A DNA stretch of 64,000 bases, from contig JASJOG010000091.1 of the NCBI GenBank assembly GCA_030142905.1, forward strand, positions 1,161,001 to 1,225,000, written 5' to 3'. The position numbers and the translations under genes were made by a program. The notes under the pieces are model-generated. The model did not search any database, was not told the DNA's origin, and saw only the letters and a list, made by a program, of their open reading frames with translations. This document shows, piece after piece, positions 52,026-63,050 of the stretch; position 1 is the first letter of the stretch; each line of letters begins with the position of its first letter. This stretch comes from Heliopora coerulea. Lineage: Eukaryota > Cnidaria > Anthozoa > Scleralcyonacea > Helioporidae.

Positions 52026-53875
52026 GTAATTTGAAAATTGTTCACCTGCGAAAAGCTGCATAGTTTGGTTGACATTTCACGTAAGGTCGGCTAAAATCAC
52101 ACATATTGCCAGGTTTAATTAAAAAGACAACTCTAGAATTTTGTCTTCAAAGGTTTATATGGATATACAATTAATTGAGCATCGTAAACCTGCCTTTTCA
52201 CGCTCTATATATCGTGCAATTTTTCTTTCTTTTTTCTCCCTGGTTTTTTTCAGTTCTTTCAACTATTGAAAAAGTCAGTGAAAACTTGTGTGCCTAATAT
52301 AAATAATTTAGCCGGGCAGTGATTTCCCAACACTGATCATGCCATTTCTAGATAACAACGGAGCAGAAAAATTAAAGTGGCTGACATGGGATGATATCTT
52401 AATAATTTACGATTATTCATTGAAGGTGTATTGAATATTGTTGAATAATCACCGAGCCGAAACGAGCTGCTTAAAAAATTTCCTGGTTTGAAAGTAAATT
52501 GCTATATTAACCTGTACGTGAAAGTTAAGGATTATGAAGCACTTTTCGAGCTAATCACCACGCAGGATTTTTAATAATCACCTGTGTAATTATCAGTACC
52601 GCCGAAAGCCGCTCCGGGCCCGAGGGGGAAGGGGTAGAGAAGTTGATAGAACCCCTCCGTTCGAAAATTAATTTCATTAATCTTTTAACTACTGGGCAAC
52701 CGTCGAAAATTTTTCATGACAATGAATTCACAGTATTGCACTTTTGTTTCGCTGTATGAACTTCAGAAATGAACAAAACAGTAAATACAAGTAAAACCAA
52801 GTTCAAAATTTTACAGCAGGTTTTGAAACGTTTCCTCATATCTAATTAATTCAGTGTTTCATGCATGATGAATTCAACCTGATTATACTGTTAAATTTGG
52901 GGTTATTTTTTATTATTAACCCTGCAGAGTCACGCTTTAGGCGATGTACGGGATCTTTATTAGATCCCGTACATCGCCTAAATATCAAAATACAGAAGCT
53001 ATGGTTTGCGAATGTTCAACTGTAGCAAGAAGTTCTTCTGACTTTAGGTTATCTTCTTGGTGACTAGCTTCGTTTTCTCTGCTCGTCTGCTCTCTTTGGC
53101 TCCTCTTCGTTGGCTCCTCTCTTTTCTGCTTTTTCTTCTGCTCTCTTCTGCTCTCTTTGCTCTCCGGTGTTGGGAAGGGAGCATCTCTTTTTATGCTTTT
53201 GGTGGGCAATTTTGGTTGATAGTGAATGACAGTAGAAATTGGCCAATCAGACACACTCTGACCAAGTCTTACTCTACCAGGCGAAGGCGTTGTTTGGAAT
53301 GTAACATAATTAAGAAGGATGTTTGAAAAAAAATTTTTCGGTACCATATGTATATAGAACGTATATAGTTTTTTGTAAAATTATAATTAGAGAATCAGAA
53401 TGTACTAGTTCTTATCTCAGTTATGATATTTCACAGTTTCACATCATATTTCGAGCTCAAATCTGATCTGAACAGAATTACATCATAACTGGAATTCAGC
53501 AAAGTATCCAATCAATATAGGCTGGACTAATACAAACCATAGCAAGGATTTAACAATACCAACTTGTACCTTGACCTTACATTCGATTACATAAACAAGA
53601 ACCTTTTAAGCTTGATGGGTAATTATTATTCATGAAATTTTCGAGAGGACTAATAATGGTGCTGGTTACAAAAATAAGATAACAACTTTACATCTCTAAA
53701 ACCAGACAAAATTCAAACAAACGTCACGACTTACGTGATACGATCGTCTACCAATAATTTAGCAGCTATTTTCACAATAGACTACGTTGACGTTTTATAA
53801 ATTTTATTTAGTTCATAATGACATAAGTTGCAGACCACCAAGTTTATGGAATGTGTGTTTCATAACAATACCTTA
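52026..53875. other. Mostly unassigned intronic sequence
   Basis: No transposase, RT or splice-bounded exon recognised. It contains a 21-bp hairpin (52936) and a pyrimidine-rich ctctt tract (53070-53165), which gives an Arg/Glu-rich shadow frame on the minus strand. Confidence 0.5.
52936..52982. repeat. Perfect 21-bp hairpin with 5-nt loop
   Basis: Arm 52936-52956 (tttaggcgatgtacgg...) and exact complement 52962-52982 around ttatt. No repeats nearby explain it. Could be a palindromic footprint or a minimal foldback element. Confidence 0.85.
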
Positions 53876-54320
53876 AAGGCAGTATTACACTATGCAATTT
53901 TTCGTACAACTTGTCTAGCAATTTTGTAGCGATGCAAGTTGCACGACAAATTGTATCGTGTAACGTACTCCGCAATTATCAAGTCTTGCAACATTTTTGC
54001 CCTAGCAAGCGTTGAACAAAGTAGAATCAAGTTCTACATTTGGCGACAACTACGGCGACGCCGCAACAGATTTTTGAAGTATTACACAGTGTAACACCCC
54101 TTTTGCAACTTTTGTCGCAATGTTTTGTTTGATCAGCCAATAGAAATACGCCTTCAAGCTTCGTCCGCGTGGCATTTTCTGTTGTGACCTTGAAAAACAA
54201 AATTGCAGCTAACCAGGCGACAGAGATACCAGGCGGAAATCGCAGACGGAGAAGAAATAATAAAGCCCAGCAAAAAACACGCAAAATAGGCATATTAGAG
54301 GTTTAAAATGTAATTCTAAC

Positions 54321-54348
54321 GTTTCGTTGCTACACGCAACATCCTCAG
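54321..54348 (-). ncRNA. Hammerhead-like motif, inverted copy of PLE-J
   Basis: Minus strand: CTGAGGA - TGTTGC/GTGTA/GCAAC - GAAAC - GTTAG. Stem II is 5 bp; the core has CTGAGGA where CTGATGA is canonical, so activity is doubtful. Confidence 0.45.
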
Positions 54349-54498
54349 AGAATGAATGAAAAACTATATTACAAGGTGATGATATATAATGGTATGTTAC
54401 ATGTAAGTAAACGAGATATTGGCGTAGGAGCGGAAGTGGGAAGGGCACAAGGAAACAGCAGACTGAGATGTAATGGAAGGGTCGAGAAACGAAAGGTC

Positions 54499-55568
54499 TT
54501 AAAATAAAGAAAGTGGAAAAGAGCCCATGTTAGCATTAAGCGATGGATTGAGTTTGCGGATAAGCAGACTTTCTCTGACGAGAAGTTCAGAGTTGAAAGA
54601 AGAAGAAGACAAGATAGTGAAGTCATCAGGCGAGACAGGGTGTCCAGTGTCACAATGATGTGACAGGATGCTAGTCGGAGGAGGATTGACTCGTTTTTTG
54701 CCAGTAAGGGCAGAAATGGCCAAGTGTTCTGAGATTCGTGTGTGGAGAAGCCGACTCGTCTGGCCGACATACAACGAACTACAACGTTGACACTTAAAAC
54801 GGTAAACGACACGAGATCTCAAAGCCTTGGGAATCCTCTGCTTAAAGACAAAAAAGTGAGACAATCGGAGGGAAGGGCGGAAAACAAAGCGAAGGTTAAT
54901 GTGAGGGAAAGCACTGGAGCATAACCTCCGAATCTGAGTGCGAATTTGGAGGCTATGCTGACCAGTGTAGGGAAGGTAAAAGTAAACGATTTTCTTGGGG
55001 TGAGGGAAACTTTGGGGGAGGGTGAGAAAATCTTATCAAGAAACCGGCGAATGCATGTGTCTGTGAATGAAATAGGATAACCATTAAGTGAAAGCGTTTT
55101 CTTAAGATTTTGAAGATGCGAGTCAAAATTAAAATAGGAGGAGCAAATACTAAAATAGCGATTAAGAAGGGAAGATATTAATCCTGTTTTGTAAACAGAC
55201 GGAGTAAAACTATTGTAGTTGGTGTATAAGCCAGTAAAAGTGGGTTTATGAAAAATTGAAGTAGAGAAAGAGCCATTGGATCGTGTTATAAGAACGTCAA
55301 GGAAGTGTAAACAGTTGTTGACTTCAGTTTCATGCGTGAAATTGATGTTTGGATGTTGACTATTCAAATAACTGAGAAAAGGTGCAATATGATCGGGGGA
55401 AGCAAAAAGTAAAAAACAATCATCGACATATCTACGGTAATAAACAGGCTTAAAATGAGTGGGACAGTTAGAGAGCCAAGAGCGTTCATGGCAGGAAAGA
55501 AAAATATCGGCAAAAGTAGGACCCAGGGGGAACCCACGGCAACGCCATCGGTCTGTTCAAACAAAATT
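54499..55568 (-). pseudogene. PLE-J inverted partial copy: RT end and GIY-YIG domain
   Basis: 54819-55367: SQHPNINFTHETEVNNCLHF, LDVLITRSNGSFSTSIFHK, IFSPSPKVSL. After a shift, 54499-54864 gives an intact GIY-YIG domain: LRSRVVYRFKCQRCSSLYVG, QTSRLLHTRISEH, SILSHHCDTGHPV. The missing C in ggttccccctggg (55528-55541) is shared with the plus copy at about 58005, so the duplication came after that deletion. It lacks the F1 insertion found in the plus copy. Confidence 0.82.
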
Positions 55569-55584
55569 TTTATTTCACCTTTTT

Positions 55585-55696
55585 TTCCCAGTCTGTTCAA
55601 ACAAAACACCATTTTTTCCCATTTGTTCAAACAAAACACCATTTTTTCCCAGCAACGCCATCGGTCTGTTCAAACAAAACACCATTTTTTCCCAGC
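55585..55696. repeat. Triplicated short unit at the PLE-J palindrome junction
   Basis: tgttcaaacaaaacacca followed by ttttttcccag/t occurs three times; one copy is extended by gcaacgccatcggtc, which is PLE coding sequence. It is the inverse of the PLE-J frame at about 57960-57990. The array lies exactly where the inverted copy meets the body. Confidence 0.8.
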
Positions 55697-55868
55697 GCCT
55701 TTTAACCGATGAAGAGAAAGACAGTTTAAGCAAAGGACTGAACTTCTCGTTGCCACCTAGCCGTCTCGATTATTGTGACTTTCTCGCTCCCTTTGAAATG
55801 TTTTACCGACGCCTGAATAACGAAAACATCTCCATCATATCCGGACACAACAAAGACTTCGTTCGAAC

Positions 55869-57236
55869 CAGGGGCGGATCTAGGGGTAGTCAAAGTGGTC
55901 AAGCAACTAAGGTAAAATTTGAGCAGTTAATTATTCAATTTTGAAATTAATTATTCAAATTTGCGTGCAGCGACGAAGCTTTCTGCAAAGTAATATATTG
56001 AATCAAAACAGCGGTCTTTCCCTTGAATCTTGACTAACGTGGTGTCGAATTCTAGTCATTTGATTGGTTTACAGTGATTTTGACCACTTTCCGGGGAGTT
56101 CTGACCGGTCTGGAGCATCAGGGCTCATATACAAGCTCTCCGATTGGCCAATTCCAAAAATATCTGAGTTCTCATTGGCTGTATTTTTTTGACCGATCAT
56201 GACTTAATTCACACCGTGAGCTGTTCGTCTGCCTGGTCAGCATTACTGCATCAATGCAGTCTTTCTGATCGCAGCTTTGACCGCAAAGGTTTAATTCAAG
56301 TAGCGCAGAAAATTATAAGACGAATATACTGCTATGTCTTGCAGTATTCACGAAACCTTGAAGTTCGCATTGGAGAGAAACGATCTGCCATACATTGAAG
56401 AGGTCCACGCCAATCTGTTGAAGCGAATCGACGCTTCGCGGAAGAGCTCTGTCGAAGCGCTACTGAGTGCTATCAACAATACAAGCTTCTGCCTGAGCAG
56501 GAATTTTGGTGCCGAGTCGTATATCCCCAAATATGTTCGAGACCGAAAGAACAAATCTTGTACGGCCCTAAGGTAAATATATTCTACTTTATCCCTAGTT
56601 GACTTCTATTATCATAGTGGTTTATAACAGAGCGCCCTGTCACGGCCTTATTTACAACCAAACAATGTGTATGCCAACGTCAATTTTGAGACGAAATTTG
56701 CATAATACTGCGGTCAAACTCAGAGCTTAATATAGTGTATATGAGATTTGCCGCGAACCAAGCAAAATAGCCGTTTGTTTATGCTTTTTTGTGGACTGAC
56801 ATTAGTTTGTTATTATCTATATCTACCGAATTATAATGTATATGAAACTGTGTCTCGTTGACTAGTAATAATAGACCGTGAACGGCAATAGCACATGGCA
56901 TGGCTTGGTGTAATACGATCTCTTCTGTTGATGTTATATAGACAAAATTGTAATTCATGTTTATAATCCACTGACGCTGGCTGTACGGGACAAAAACGTT
57001 TCATCCTTTATCTTTTAGGCATAAATTGTAATTTGAATATCTGATCATGGCATTTTTGTATATAAAACTACAATAGCTAAGAGTGAGAAGCCAGCACATT
57101 ACCTTCTATTTGCCAAATAAAAAAATTAGTGTCGGTATAATAACTAATCACCCCCCCCCATGAAAATGTCGCCCCCCCCAAATATTCACGAACGAAAATT
57201 TTGACTAACATACGAAAAATCCTGGATCCGCCCCTG
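55869..57236. mobile_element. Non-autonomous hAT element, 8-bp duplication, carrying a captured-looking exon
   Basis: Ends CAGGGGCGGATCTAGG and CCTGGATCCGCCCCTG, flanked by gttcgaac on both sides (55861-55868, 57237-57244); note this 8-mer is itself palindromic. No transposase. The left half contains an open block (56189-56573) that ends at a gtaaat donor, i.e. exon-like. 1,368 bp. Confidence 0.88.
56334..56573 (+). pseudogene. Exon-like open block inside a hAT element
   Basis: Begins MSCSIHETLKFALERNDLPY, continues with EEVHANLLKRIDASRKSSVE and FGAESYIPKYVRDRKNK, and stops at a gt splice donor (56573/56574). Balanced composition, unlike the repeats around it. I do not recognise the family. 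The position suggests promoter and first-exon capture by the transposon; alternatively it is an old transposase fragment. Confidence 0.35.
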
Positions 57237-58901
57237 GTTCGAACTAAACTTAAGGACATTGCTCTTTCTGGCTTCAGAAGCTACTCTAGACCGAACTTTA
57301 TTTTTTCGAAAGATGAAGTCGCTATAATTAACAACCTAAAGAACGATAATAATATCTTCATCATGAAACCTGACAAGGGGAATGGTGTCGTTATCATCGA
57401 CCGATCGGACTACTACAAGAAAATGGATGACATCTTGTCTGATACGAACAAATTCAGAAAACTTGACGTGGACCCCATTACACATTCCATACGACAAGAA
57501 AATCAAGTGAAAAACTTTTTACGCGAGTTAAAGAAGAATGGAACTATATCTGAAATTATTTACAATAATTTATTTCCATCGGGCTCACGCCCAGGTATTT
57601 TGTATGGACTACCTAAAGTTCAAAAACTTGGCGTCCCCCTTAGACCTATCCTCTCATCCATCGGTACTCATTTCTATGGTCTTGCAAAGTTTCTAGTCCC
57701 TCTTTTACGCCGTATTTCTACTGGTACACACATGGTAAGCGATTCTTTCTCTTTTATTCAGGATCTTTTTGCCTTGGACGTTAACTCTGATACTTTAACC
57801 ATAGTTAGCTTCGACATAAAATCACTTTTCACTAACATTCCTTTAGATGAGACCATCGATATTATTGTTTCTAAGTTATTTAATAATTCCAGTCATTTTC
57901 AGAACTTTACCCGTTCCGAATTCACCCAACTCCTAAACTTTGCAGTTAAGAATTGCCATTTTTTCTTTAATGGTGTTTTGTTTGAACAGACCGATGGCGT
58001 TGCCGTGGGTTCCCCCTGGGTCCTACTTTTGCCGATATTTTTCTTTCCTGCCATGAACGCTCTTGGCTCTCTAACTGTCCCACTCATTTTAAGCCTGTTT
58101 ATTACCGTAGATATGTCGATGATTGTTTTTTACTTTTTGCTTCCCCCGATCATATTGCACCTTTTCTCAGTTATTTGAATAGTCAACATCCAAACATCAA
58201 TTTCACGCATGAAACTGAAGTCAACAACTGTTTACACTTCCTTGACGTTCTTATAACACGATCCAATGGCTCTTTCTCTACTTCAATTTTTCATAAACCC
58301 ACTTTTACTGGCTTATACACCAACTACAATAGTTTTACTCCGTCTGTTTACAAAACAGGATTAATATCTTCCCTTCTTAATCGCTATTTTAGTATTTGCT
58401 CCTCCTATTTTAATTTTGACTCGCATCTTCAAAATCTTAAGAAAACGCTTTCACTTAATGGTTATCCTATTTCATTCACAGACACATGCATTCGCCGGTT
58501 TCTTGATAAGATTTTCTCACCCTCCCCCAAAGTTTCCCTCACCCCAAGAAAATCGTTTACTTTTACCTTCCCTACACTGGTCAGCATAGCCTCCAAATTC
58601 GCACTCAGATTCGGAGGTTATGCTCCAGTGCTTTCCCTCACATTAACCTTCGCTTTGTTTTCCGCCCTTCCCTCCGATTGTCTCACTTTTTTGTCTTTAA
58701 GCAGAGGATTCCCAAGGCTTTGAGATCTCGTGTCGTTTACCGTTTTAAGTGTCAACGTTGTAGTTCGTTGTATGTCGGCCAGACGAGTCGGCTTCTCCAC
58801 ACACGAATCTCAGAACAGTTTGATGTTTAGGAAACATGAGAGCTTGGATATATTAAAGTAGATGAACGATCTTCAAGCTCGACACTCAGAAAATGATATC
58901 T

Positions 58902-58977
58902 GAGCCCCAGACGGGGATCGAACCCGCAACCTTCTGATGACCGGTTAGACGCTCTAACCATTGAGCTACCGAGACTC
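58902..58977 (-). other. tRNA-like core, family F1 (pseudo-tRNA)
   Basis: Intact A box TAGCTCAATGG and B box GGTTCGATCCCC; anticodon position GGT. The hairpin tail reads CTCAGATATCATTTTCTGAG, retaining TTTCTGAG. Confidence 0.72.
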
Positions 58978-59205
58978 AGATGGCGAGCTAAGTTGCAAAT
59001 TCGATATATATATGTGCGACCTAAGCGGAAGCCACTATATATTGATAATGATTGAAGCAGTTTGATGTTTAGGAAACATGAGAGCTTGGATATATTGAAG
59101 TAGATGAACGATCTTCAAGCTCGACACTCAATCATTATCAATATATAGTGGCTTCCGCTTAGGTCGCACATATATATATCGAATTTGCAACTTAGCTCGC
59201 CATCT

Positions 59206-59281
59206 GAGTCTCGGTAGCTCAATGGTTAGAGCGTCTAACCGGTCATCAGAAGGTTGCGGGTTCGATCCCCGTTTGGGGCTC
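59206..59281 (+). other. tRNA-like core, family F1 (pseudo-tRNA)
   Basis: Plus unit; shares gtctaaccgg and ctcagatatc with the minus unit, variants not seen in the other F1 insertions. The two halves thus come from one template. Confidence 0.72.
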
Positions 59282-59716
59282 AGATATCATTTTCTGAGTG
59301 TCGAGCTTGAAGATCGTTCATCTACTTCAATCTCAGAACACTTGGCCATTTCTGCCCTTACTGGCAAAAAACGAGTCAATCCTCCTCCGACTAGCATCCT
59401 GTCACATCATTGTGACACTGGACACCCTGTCTCGCCTGATGACTTCACTATCTTGTCTTCTTCTTCTTTCAACTCTGAACTTCTCGTCAGAGAAAGTCTG
59501 CTTATCCGCAAACTCAATCCATCGCTTAATGCTAACATGGGCTCTTTTCCACTTTCTTTATTTTAAGACCTTTCGTTTCTCGACCCTTCCATTACATCTC
59601 AGTCTGCTGTTTCCTTGTGCCCTTCCCACTTCCGCTCCTACGCCAATATCTCGTTTACTTACATGTAACATACCATTATATATCATCACCTTGTAATATA
59701 GTTTTTCATTCATTCT

Positions 59717-59752
59717 CTGAGGATGTTGCGTGTAGCAACGAAACGTTAGAAT
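59717..59752 (+). ncRNA. Hammerhead-like motif, 3' end of PLE-J
   Basis: CTGAGGA - TGTTGC/GTGTA/GCAAC - GAAAC - GTTAGAAT. Same as the inverted copy at 54321; core G for T at one position. Confidence 0.45.
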
Positions 59753-60283
59753 TACATTTTAAACCTCTAATATGCCTATTTTGCGTGTTTTTTGCTGGGC
59801 TTTATTATTTCTTCTCCGTCTGCAGCTAACCAATAGTTTTTAAGTATTCAAACTCAGGATTTGGAGAGCCTAGGTAAAAAAGCAACTACTAATAGAGTTG
59901 AAGGACAGTCCATCGCTGTGGAATACTTGGTTAGCAATTATAAAGACAAGACGAACACAAAGAAATTTGACGACAACGACTGCTTTCGCAACATTTGCAT
60001 GTGTCGATCGAAGTCAATGAAATCATAGTCTTCGAACCTCCTTGTCAAGGGAATTTAAACGAATGCAAAAAGAGCTTGTCTGTCTGGACAAAAAGTTTTA
60101 TAAGACATTGAGTTCTTGTAAATATTTGAAAGACTGTGGTCATTTTTGCAAGAACTGGGAGACAAGTTGCAAGAAACATTGGAAAGTGTAACATCCCCTA
60201 CCAATGCAGCTGCAACACAAAAAATTCAGCCGTTGCGAGACGAATTGCACAAAAAGTTATGTAGTGTAACACCGCCTATAGTC

Positions 60284-60666
60284 AAACTAAGCGCATTGAT
60301 GTACGTTACATGAGCAAAAACGTCATAAAAATATAAAGTCATTCATCTTTTCGTCTCTGGAACACGGACGTCGGTAAATTGGAATACAAAAATGGACATA
60401 TTGTCTTATTTTAATGAGAAACAATGATAGCAGATCAGCAATAGTTCTTTCTTCTATTAATAAAAGAATGCGAATTCAATATGGTCCTTTCCGACTATCC
60501 GGGCCCCTTAATTTCTTCCGAGTCGCCTTTTTCCGTCCGGTCCGGGGGTGAATTTGACCCCATTATCGTCCCCTCCTCTCGGCGGTACAGGTAATTATAT
60601 TAAACCAGTCTAATACAATCACATCAATAAGTGGTTGCGATAAACGAGTACTCAGTAGATCACTGG
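60284..60666. other. Unassigned sequence
   Basis: No gene. A C-rich stretch near 60500-60600 ends ctcggcggtacaggtaatta; its inverse-like counterpart near 52580-52640 has ggcggtactgataatta, suggesting a shared diverged repeat. Confidence 0.35.
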
Positions 60667-62209
60667 CAGTGGCGGATATAGGGTACGTCAAATAGGTCAG
60701 TTGACTAAGGTGACTATCGCACTATCCTAAGATATCAGATTGACTTCGCGTTGCATATTTGCCGCTGTAAACTCGTCAGATAGTTTTGTTTACATTGCCA
60801 AATTTTGATTCCTGGCGTTGTACTTAAATATAGTGAATTTGTCGTCCCTGGTAACATTGCCGAGCATCAGAATTACGCTCTTACCGGTTTCTCGGTCAAG
60901 CTCAATCAGGTTGCCGAATCTTTTGGTTGTATTCCACTTTGCAATTGGCTGGTTTGTTAAAACTGCTTTTATGGTGAGCCGTGATTGGTTTGACCAATTT
61001 CGTTGCCTCTTTTGCCGAATCTTCATTTTGTTTCGCTTGCTCTGATTGGCTCAACCTTTTAAGACGCTCCTTAACAGCATCAGCTATTGGCTTAGTGGTA
61101 TAAACTTTGAAGTTTTTGCCGAATTTGTGATGTCATCTTGCCGAGCTTGCTGAGGTATGCCACTTTGTCGAGAATATCGCATTTCATCGGTCATCTTTTG
61201 ATTGGTTATATTACCGTAAACAGTGTTCAGTTGATTTTGAAACGCTTGAACTAACGCGTGGAGATCATTTTCAGTGACAGTCTTACAGTCCTTCAACATG
61301 TCGTCTACGAGCTTTTTGAAACGCTCTACTGTGCTTAATAGCGATGATGGTAAGACCTTGCATTTAATCTGAGACACTGTTGTCGATATTAAGCGTTCGC
61401 AGTCGTTCTGCTGATGGTGGTAAACGTCTCAATAATAACAGAGATTTTGGGATCAACTACTTCGACATTTTATATGCAGTGGGCAAAAAGACAGGCATTA
61501 CTCTCAGGTAAAGTTGTCTTCGTGAACAGATTTTCTTAAAATATATACAGGAAAATTTGATGTATCGATTGAGGATATTATAATACGGGTTAATGCTAAA
61601 GAGTAATTTAGACTATGTTCACCCGATACTGTTCGTAATGGGACCGCAACAAAATCGAGTGAGATAAGCTTTGCGTTCTCACGATACCGGCGTAAAATGT
61701 CGTGGAATCGCAATCGTAACTGTAGTGATTTGAATACTTATCCCTAAATGGATCGACATGAATCCATTGTAGAATGACAGCTTGCTTGGCATCGTGTAAA
61801 CACCCTGTCATTCAGGCCAAGATTGTATAGTGTGCTTGATACATGTATTGAAGACTCTGAGGCACTTTAATCCGTCTTTCAGGAAAGTGTTGTGATGTTA
61901 CAACTGTTAACAAAAAGCCAAATCAAAAGTTGACTCCGGTTCCTCTGCTGATTCTCTTACTTCAGCCTGTTGCATGTGCAGAATGTTCTGATTTACGTTT
62001 AAATATACTTGTACTCTCTACTGATTAGTTCGAACCGATTTAAATTCAACTCATTCATTCAGACTAAAATTAAGATTAAGTCTAAAATTCGTGAAATTAT
62101 CATTTGGGAGAAAATATAGAGCGTGTGCATGTTTTGTACTATCCCCGCCCCGCAATGAAAATTTAAAAGTTTGACTATCTAAAAGTTTGAGATCCTAAAT
62201 CCGCCACTG
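60667..62209. mobile_element. Non-autonomous hAT-like element
   Basis: Ends CAGTGGCGGATATAGG and CCTAAATCCGCCACTG; flanks actgg / actag, a 5-bp near-duplication. No transposase domain. Two short minus frames (60790-61026, 61084-61377) have balanced composition, the second with a helical stretch (VERFKKLVDDMLKDCKTVTE). I cannot place them. Confidence 0.75.
61084..61377 (-). pseudogene. Unrecognised 97-codon frame inside a hAT-like element
   Basis: Helix-rich frame (FKKLVDDMLKDC; LHALVQAFQNQLNTVYGN). No family recognised, no splice site checked with confidence. It may be transduplicated host sequence, as suspected for the other hAT element at 55869. Confidence 0.25.
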
Positions 62210-62804
62210 ACTAGAGATAGGAATTCTTGATACCAAAATTACTAAATTTAAGGCAAAATGACGGAATTAAAGCCAATTTGTGACAAAATGTTCTGATGAT
62301 AATCATTAGATTATACCAAAAATGTTCGGACCAAATTATGAAATTGTCGATTGTCTGTAACATCTAATGTAGTCTTGTAAATCTTTGAAAGATTTGGAAG
62401 CTCAATCGTCGAACAGGACAGCTTTTTTGGTAAATTCTAGTTTAGAAGCTGTCGGCGCCCCCAGATTACAAGCAGCGACCAAACGTTAATATAAGGCTAA
62501 ATAATTTGGCCAGTCTGACTCATGCAATGCTTAATGCATCACCTTGAGAATATTTAATTCCAGTCATCAGATTACGGATCAACATTTGAGGATAGTAGGT
62601 CTTCTTGATGAAGATATTGACTATGAATAAAACCGAAACATGTATTCTGCAAACGTTGTAGACGTTTTAACTGACGTTTTTCGAAGAATGGTAAAAACTA
62701 CGCAAGATTTGTTTACTGTTGACTCTTAAAAAGGAAAAAGGAAAGTGCCCGCACTGAATTTAGATATTTATATCTCACTAAAAATCTCATTAAAAATCTC
62801 ATTA
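62210..62804. other. Unassigned sequence
   Basis: No gene. At 62607-62655 tcttgatgaagatatt..aaaaccgaaacatgta resembles a decayed PLE 3' end with ttgatgaag and cgaaac, but stems are not convincing. Confidence 0.35.
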
Positions 62805-63050
62805 GTAAATCATGAGGAAAATACATATGAAAATTTTAACCGTGTCGTGTTTTTGAATGTCATAAAGACACGCTTGTTTTTATCTTCAAATTTTTGTGAC
62901 TTAGAAAACATCAATTTTCCAACATTTATGCGAATCAACGCGTTGAGGGGTTAGTTTTTTTAAGTCATTTAAAAAACTCGTAGTTCGTACTTTACCGGAT
63001 CTAAAACACTTGTTTATTGCCTCTTATTTTAAATTCTAAAAGGTACTGAA
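62805..63050. repeat. Dispersed repeat shared with 41925-42180
   Basis: Same order of blocks (tcatgaggaaaatac, ccgtgtcg, cataaagacacg, gtagttcgtactttaccgg). Class unknown. 63051-63800 beyond it holds no recognisable gene. Confidence 0.55.

Larger units (their letters stand above)
55697..58178 (+). pseudogene. PLE-J reverse transcriptase body, interrupted by a hAT element
   Basis: 55697-55868: LTDEEKDSLSKGLNFSLPPS, FEMFYRRLN, HNKDFVRT (PLE N-terminal domain). The hAT element follows; the frame resumes at 57237 as KLKDIALSGFRSYSRPNF. Then IFIMKPDKGNGVVIIDRSDY, GILYGLPKVQKLGVPLRPIL, VSFDIKSLFTNIPLDE (motif A), TDGVAVGSP (motif B). A one-base deletion (five C instead of six near 58010) shifts the frame. 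The other frame then gives LGPTFADIFL and YRRYVDDCFLLF with the catalytic Asp pair. Apart from the deletion and the insertions the RT is well preserved. Confidence 0.85.
58818..59328. mobile_element. F1 tRNA-like retroposon, inverted dimer inside PLE-J
   Basis: A 511-bp insertion flanked by the exact 12-bp duplication aatctcagaaca (58806-58817; 59329-59340). The empty site is preserved in the inverted copy near 54725. Minus unit 58818-59050, then a second inverted tail, then plus unit to 59328. Both tRNA-like cores have intact A and B boxes. The best-preserved F1 insertion here. Confidence 0.92.
58175..59566 (+). pseudogene. PLE-J RT end and GIY-YIG domain, interrupted by F1
   Basis: 58175-58723 repeats the SQHPNINF...SPSPKVSL region. 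The GIY-YIG frame (VVYRFKCQRCSSLYVGQTSR, then LLHTRISE) breaks at 58817 where the F1 pair is inserted and resumes at about 59341 as HLAISALTGKK...HHCDTGHPV. Removing the F1 pair and one duplication restores the sequence seen in the inverted copy at 54499-54864. Confidence 0.85.
54216..59820 (+). mobile_element. PLE-J: Penelope-like element with inverted 5' copy, nested insertions
   Basis: Flanked by an exact 12-bp duplication tgcagctaacca (54204-54215; 59821-59832). The left part, about 54240-55568 (minus), is an inverted copy of the 3' end; the main body runs 55695-59820 (plus). Inside the body are a hAT element (55869-57236, 8-bp duplication) and an F1 retroposon pair (58818-59328, 12-bp duplication); neither occurs in the inverted copy. 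Each insertion interrupts the reading frame cleanly. Confidence 0.88.
53877..60277. mobile_element. TIR DNA transposon, non-autonomous (Harbinger-like ends), split by PLE-J
   Basis: Ends aggcagtattacacta (53877) and, inverted, aggcggtgttacacta (to 60277) match at most of the first 20 positions. Subterminal gtgtaac blocks recur at 53955, 54090 and 60190. PLE-J with its own 12-bp duplication sits inside. Without PLE-J the element is about 0.8 kb and non-coding. The terminal sequence suggests PIF/Harbinger but the target duplication is unclear. Confidence 0.6.

Noticed and set aside
52985..53347. Arg/Glu/Lys-rich protein on the minus strand
   Set aside because: It comes from a pyrimidine-rich ctctt tract of low complexity, has no domain and no splice context.
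60790..61026. hAT transposase in the 60667-62209 element
   Set aside because: No zinc-finger, catalytic or dimerisation motif; too short.
62607..62655. Hammerhead ribozyme
   Set aside because: ttgatgaag and cgaaac are present but no stem II, stem III or stem I can be drawn convincingly.
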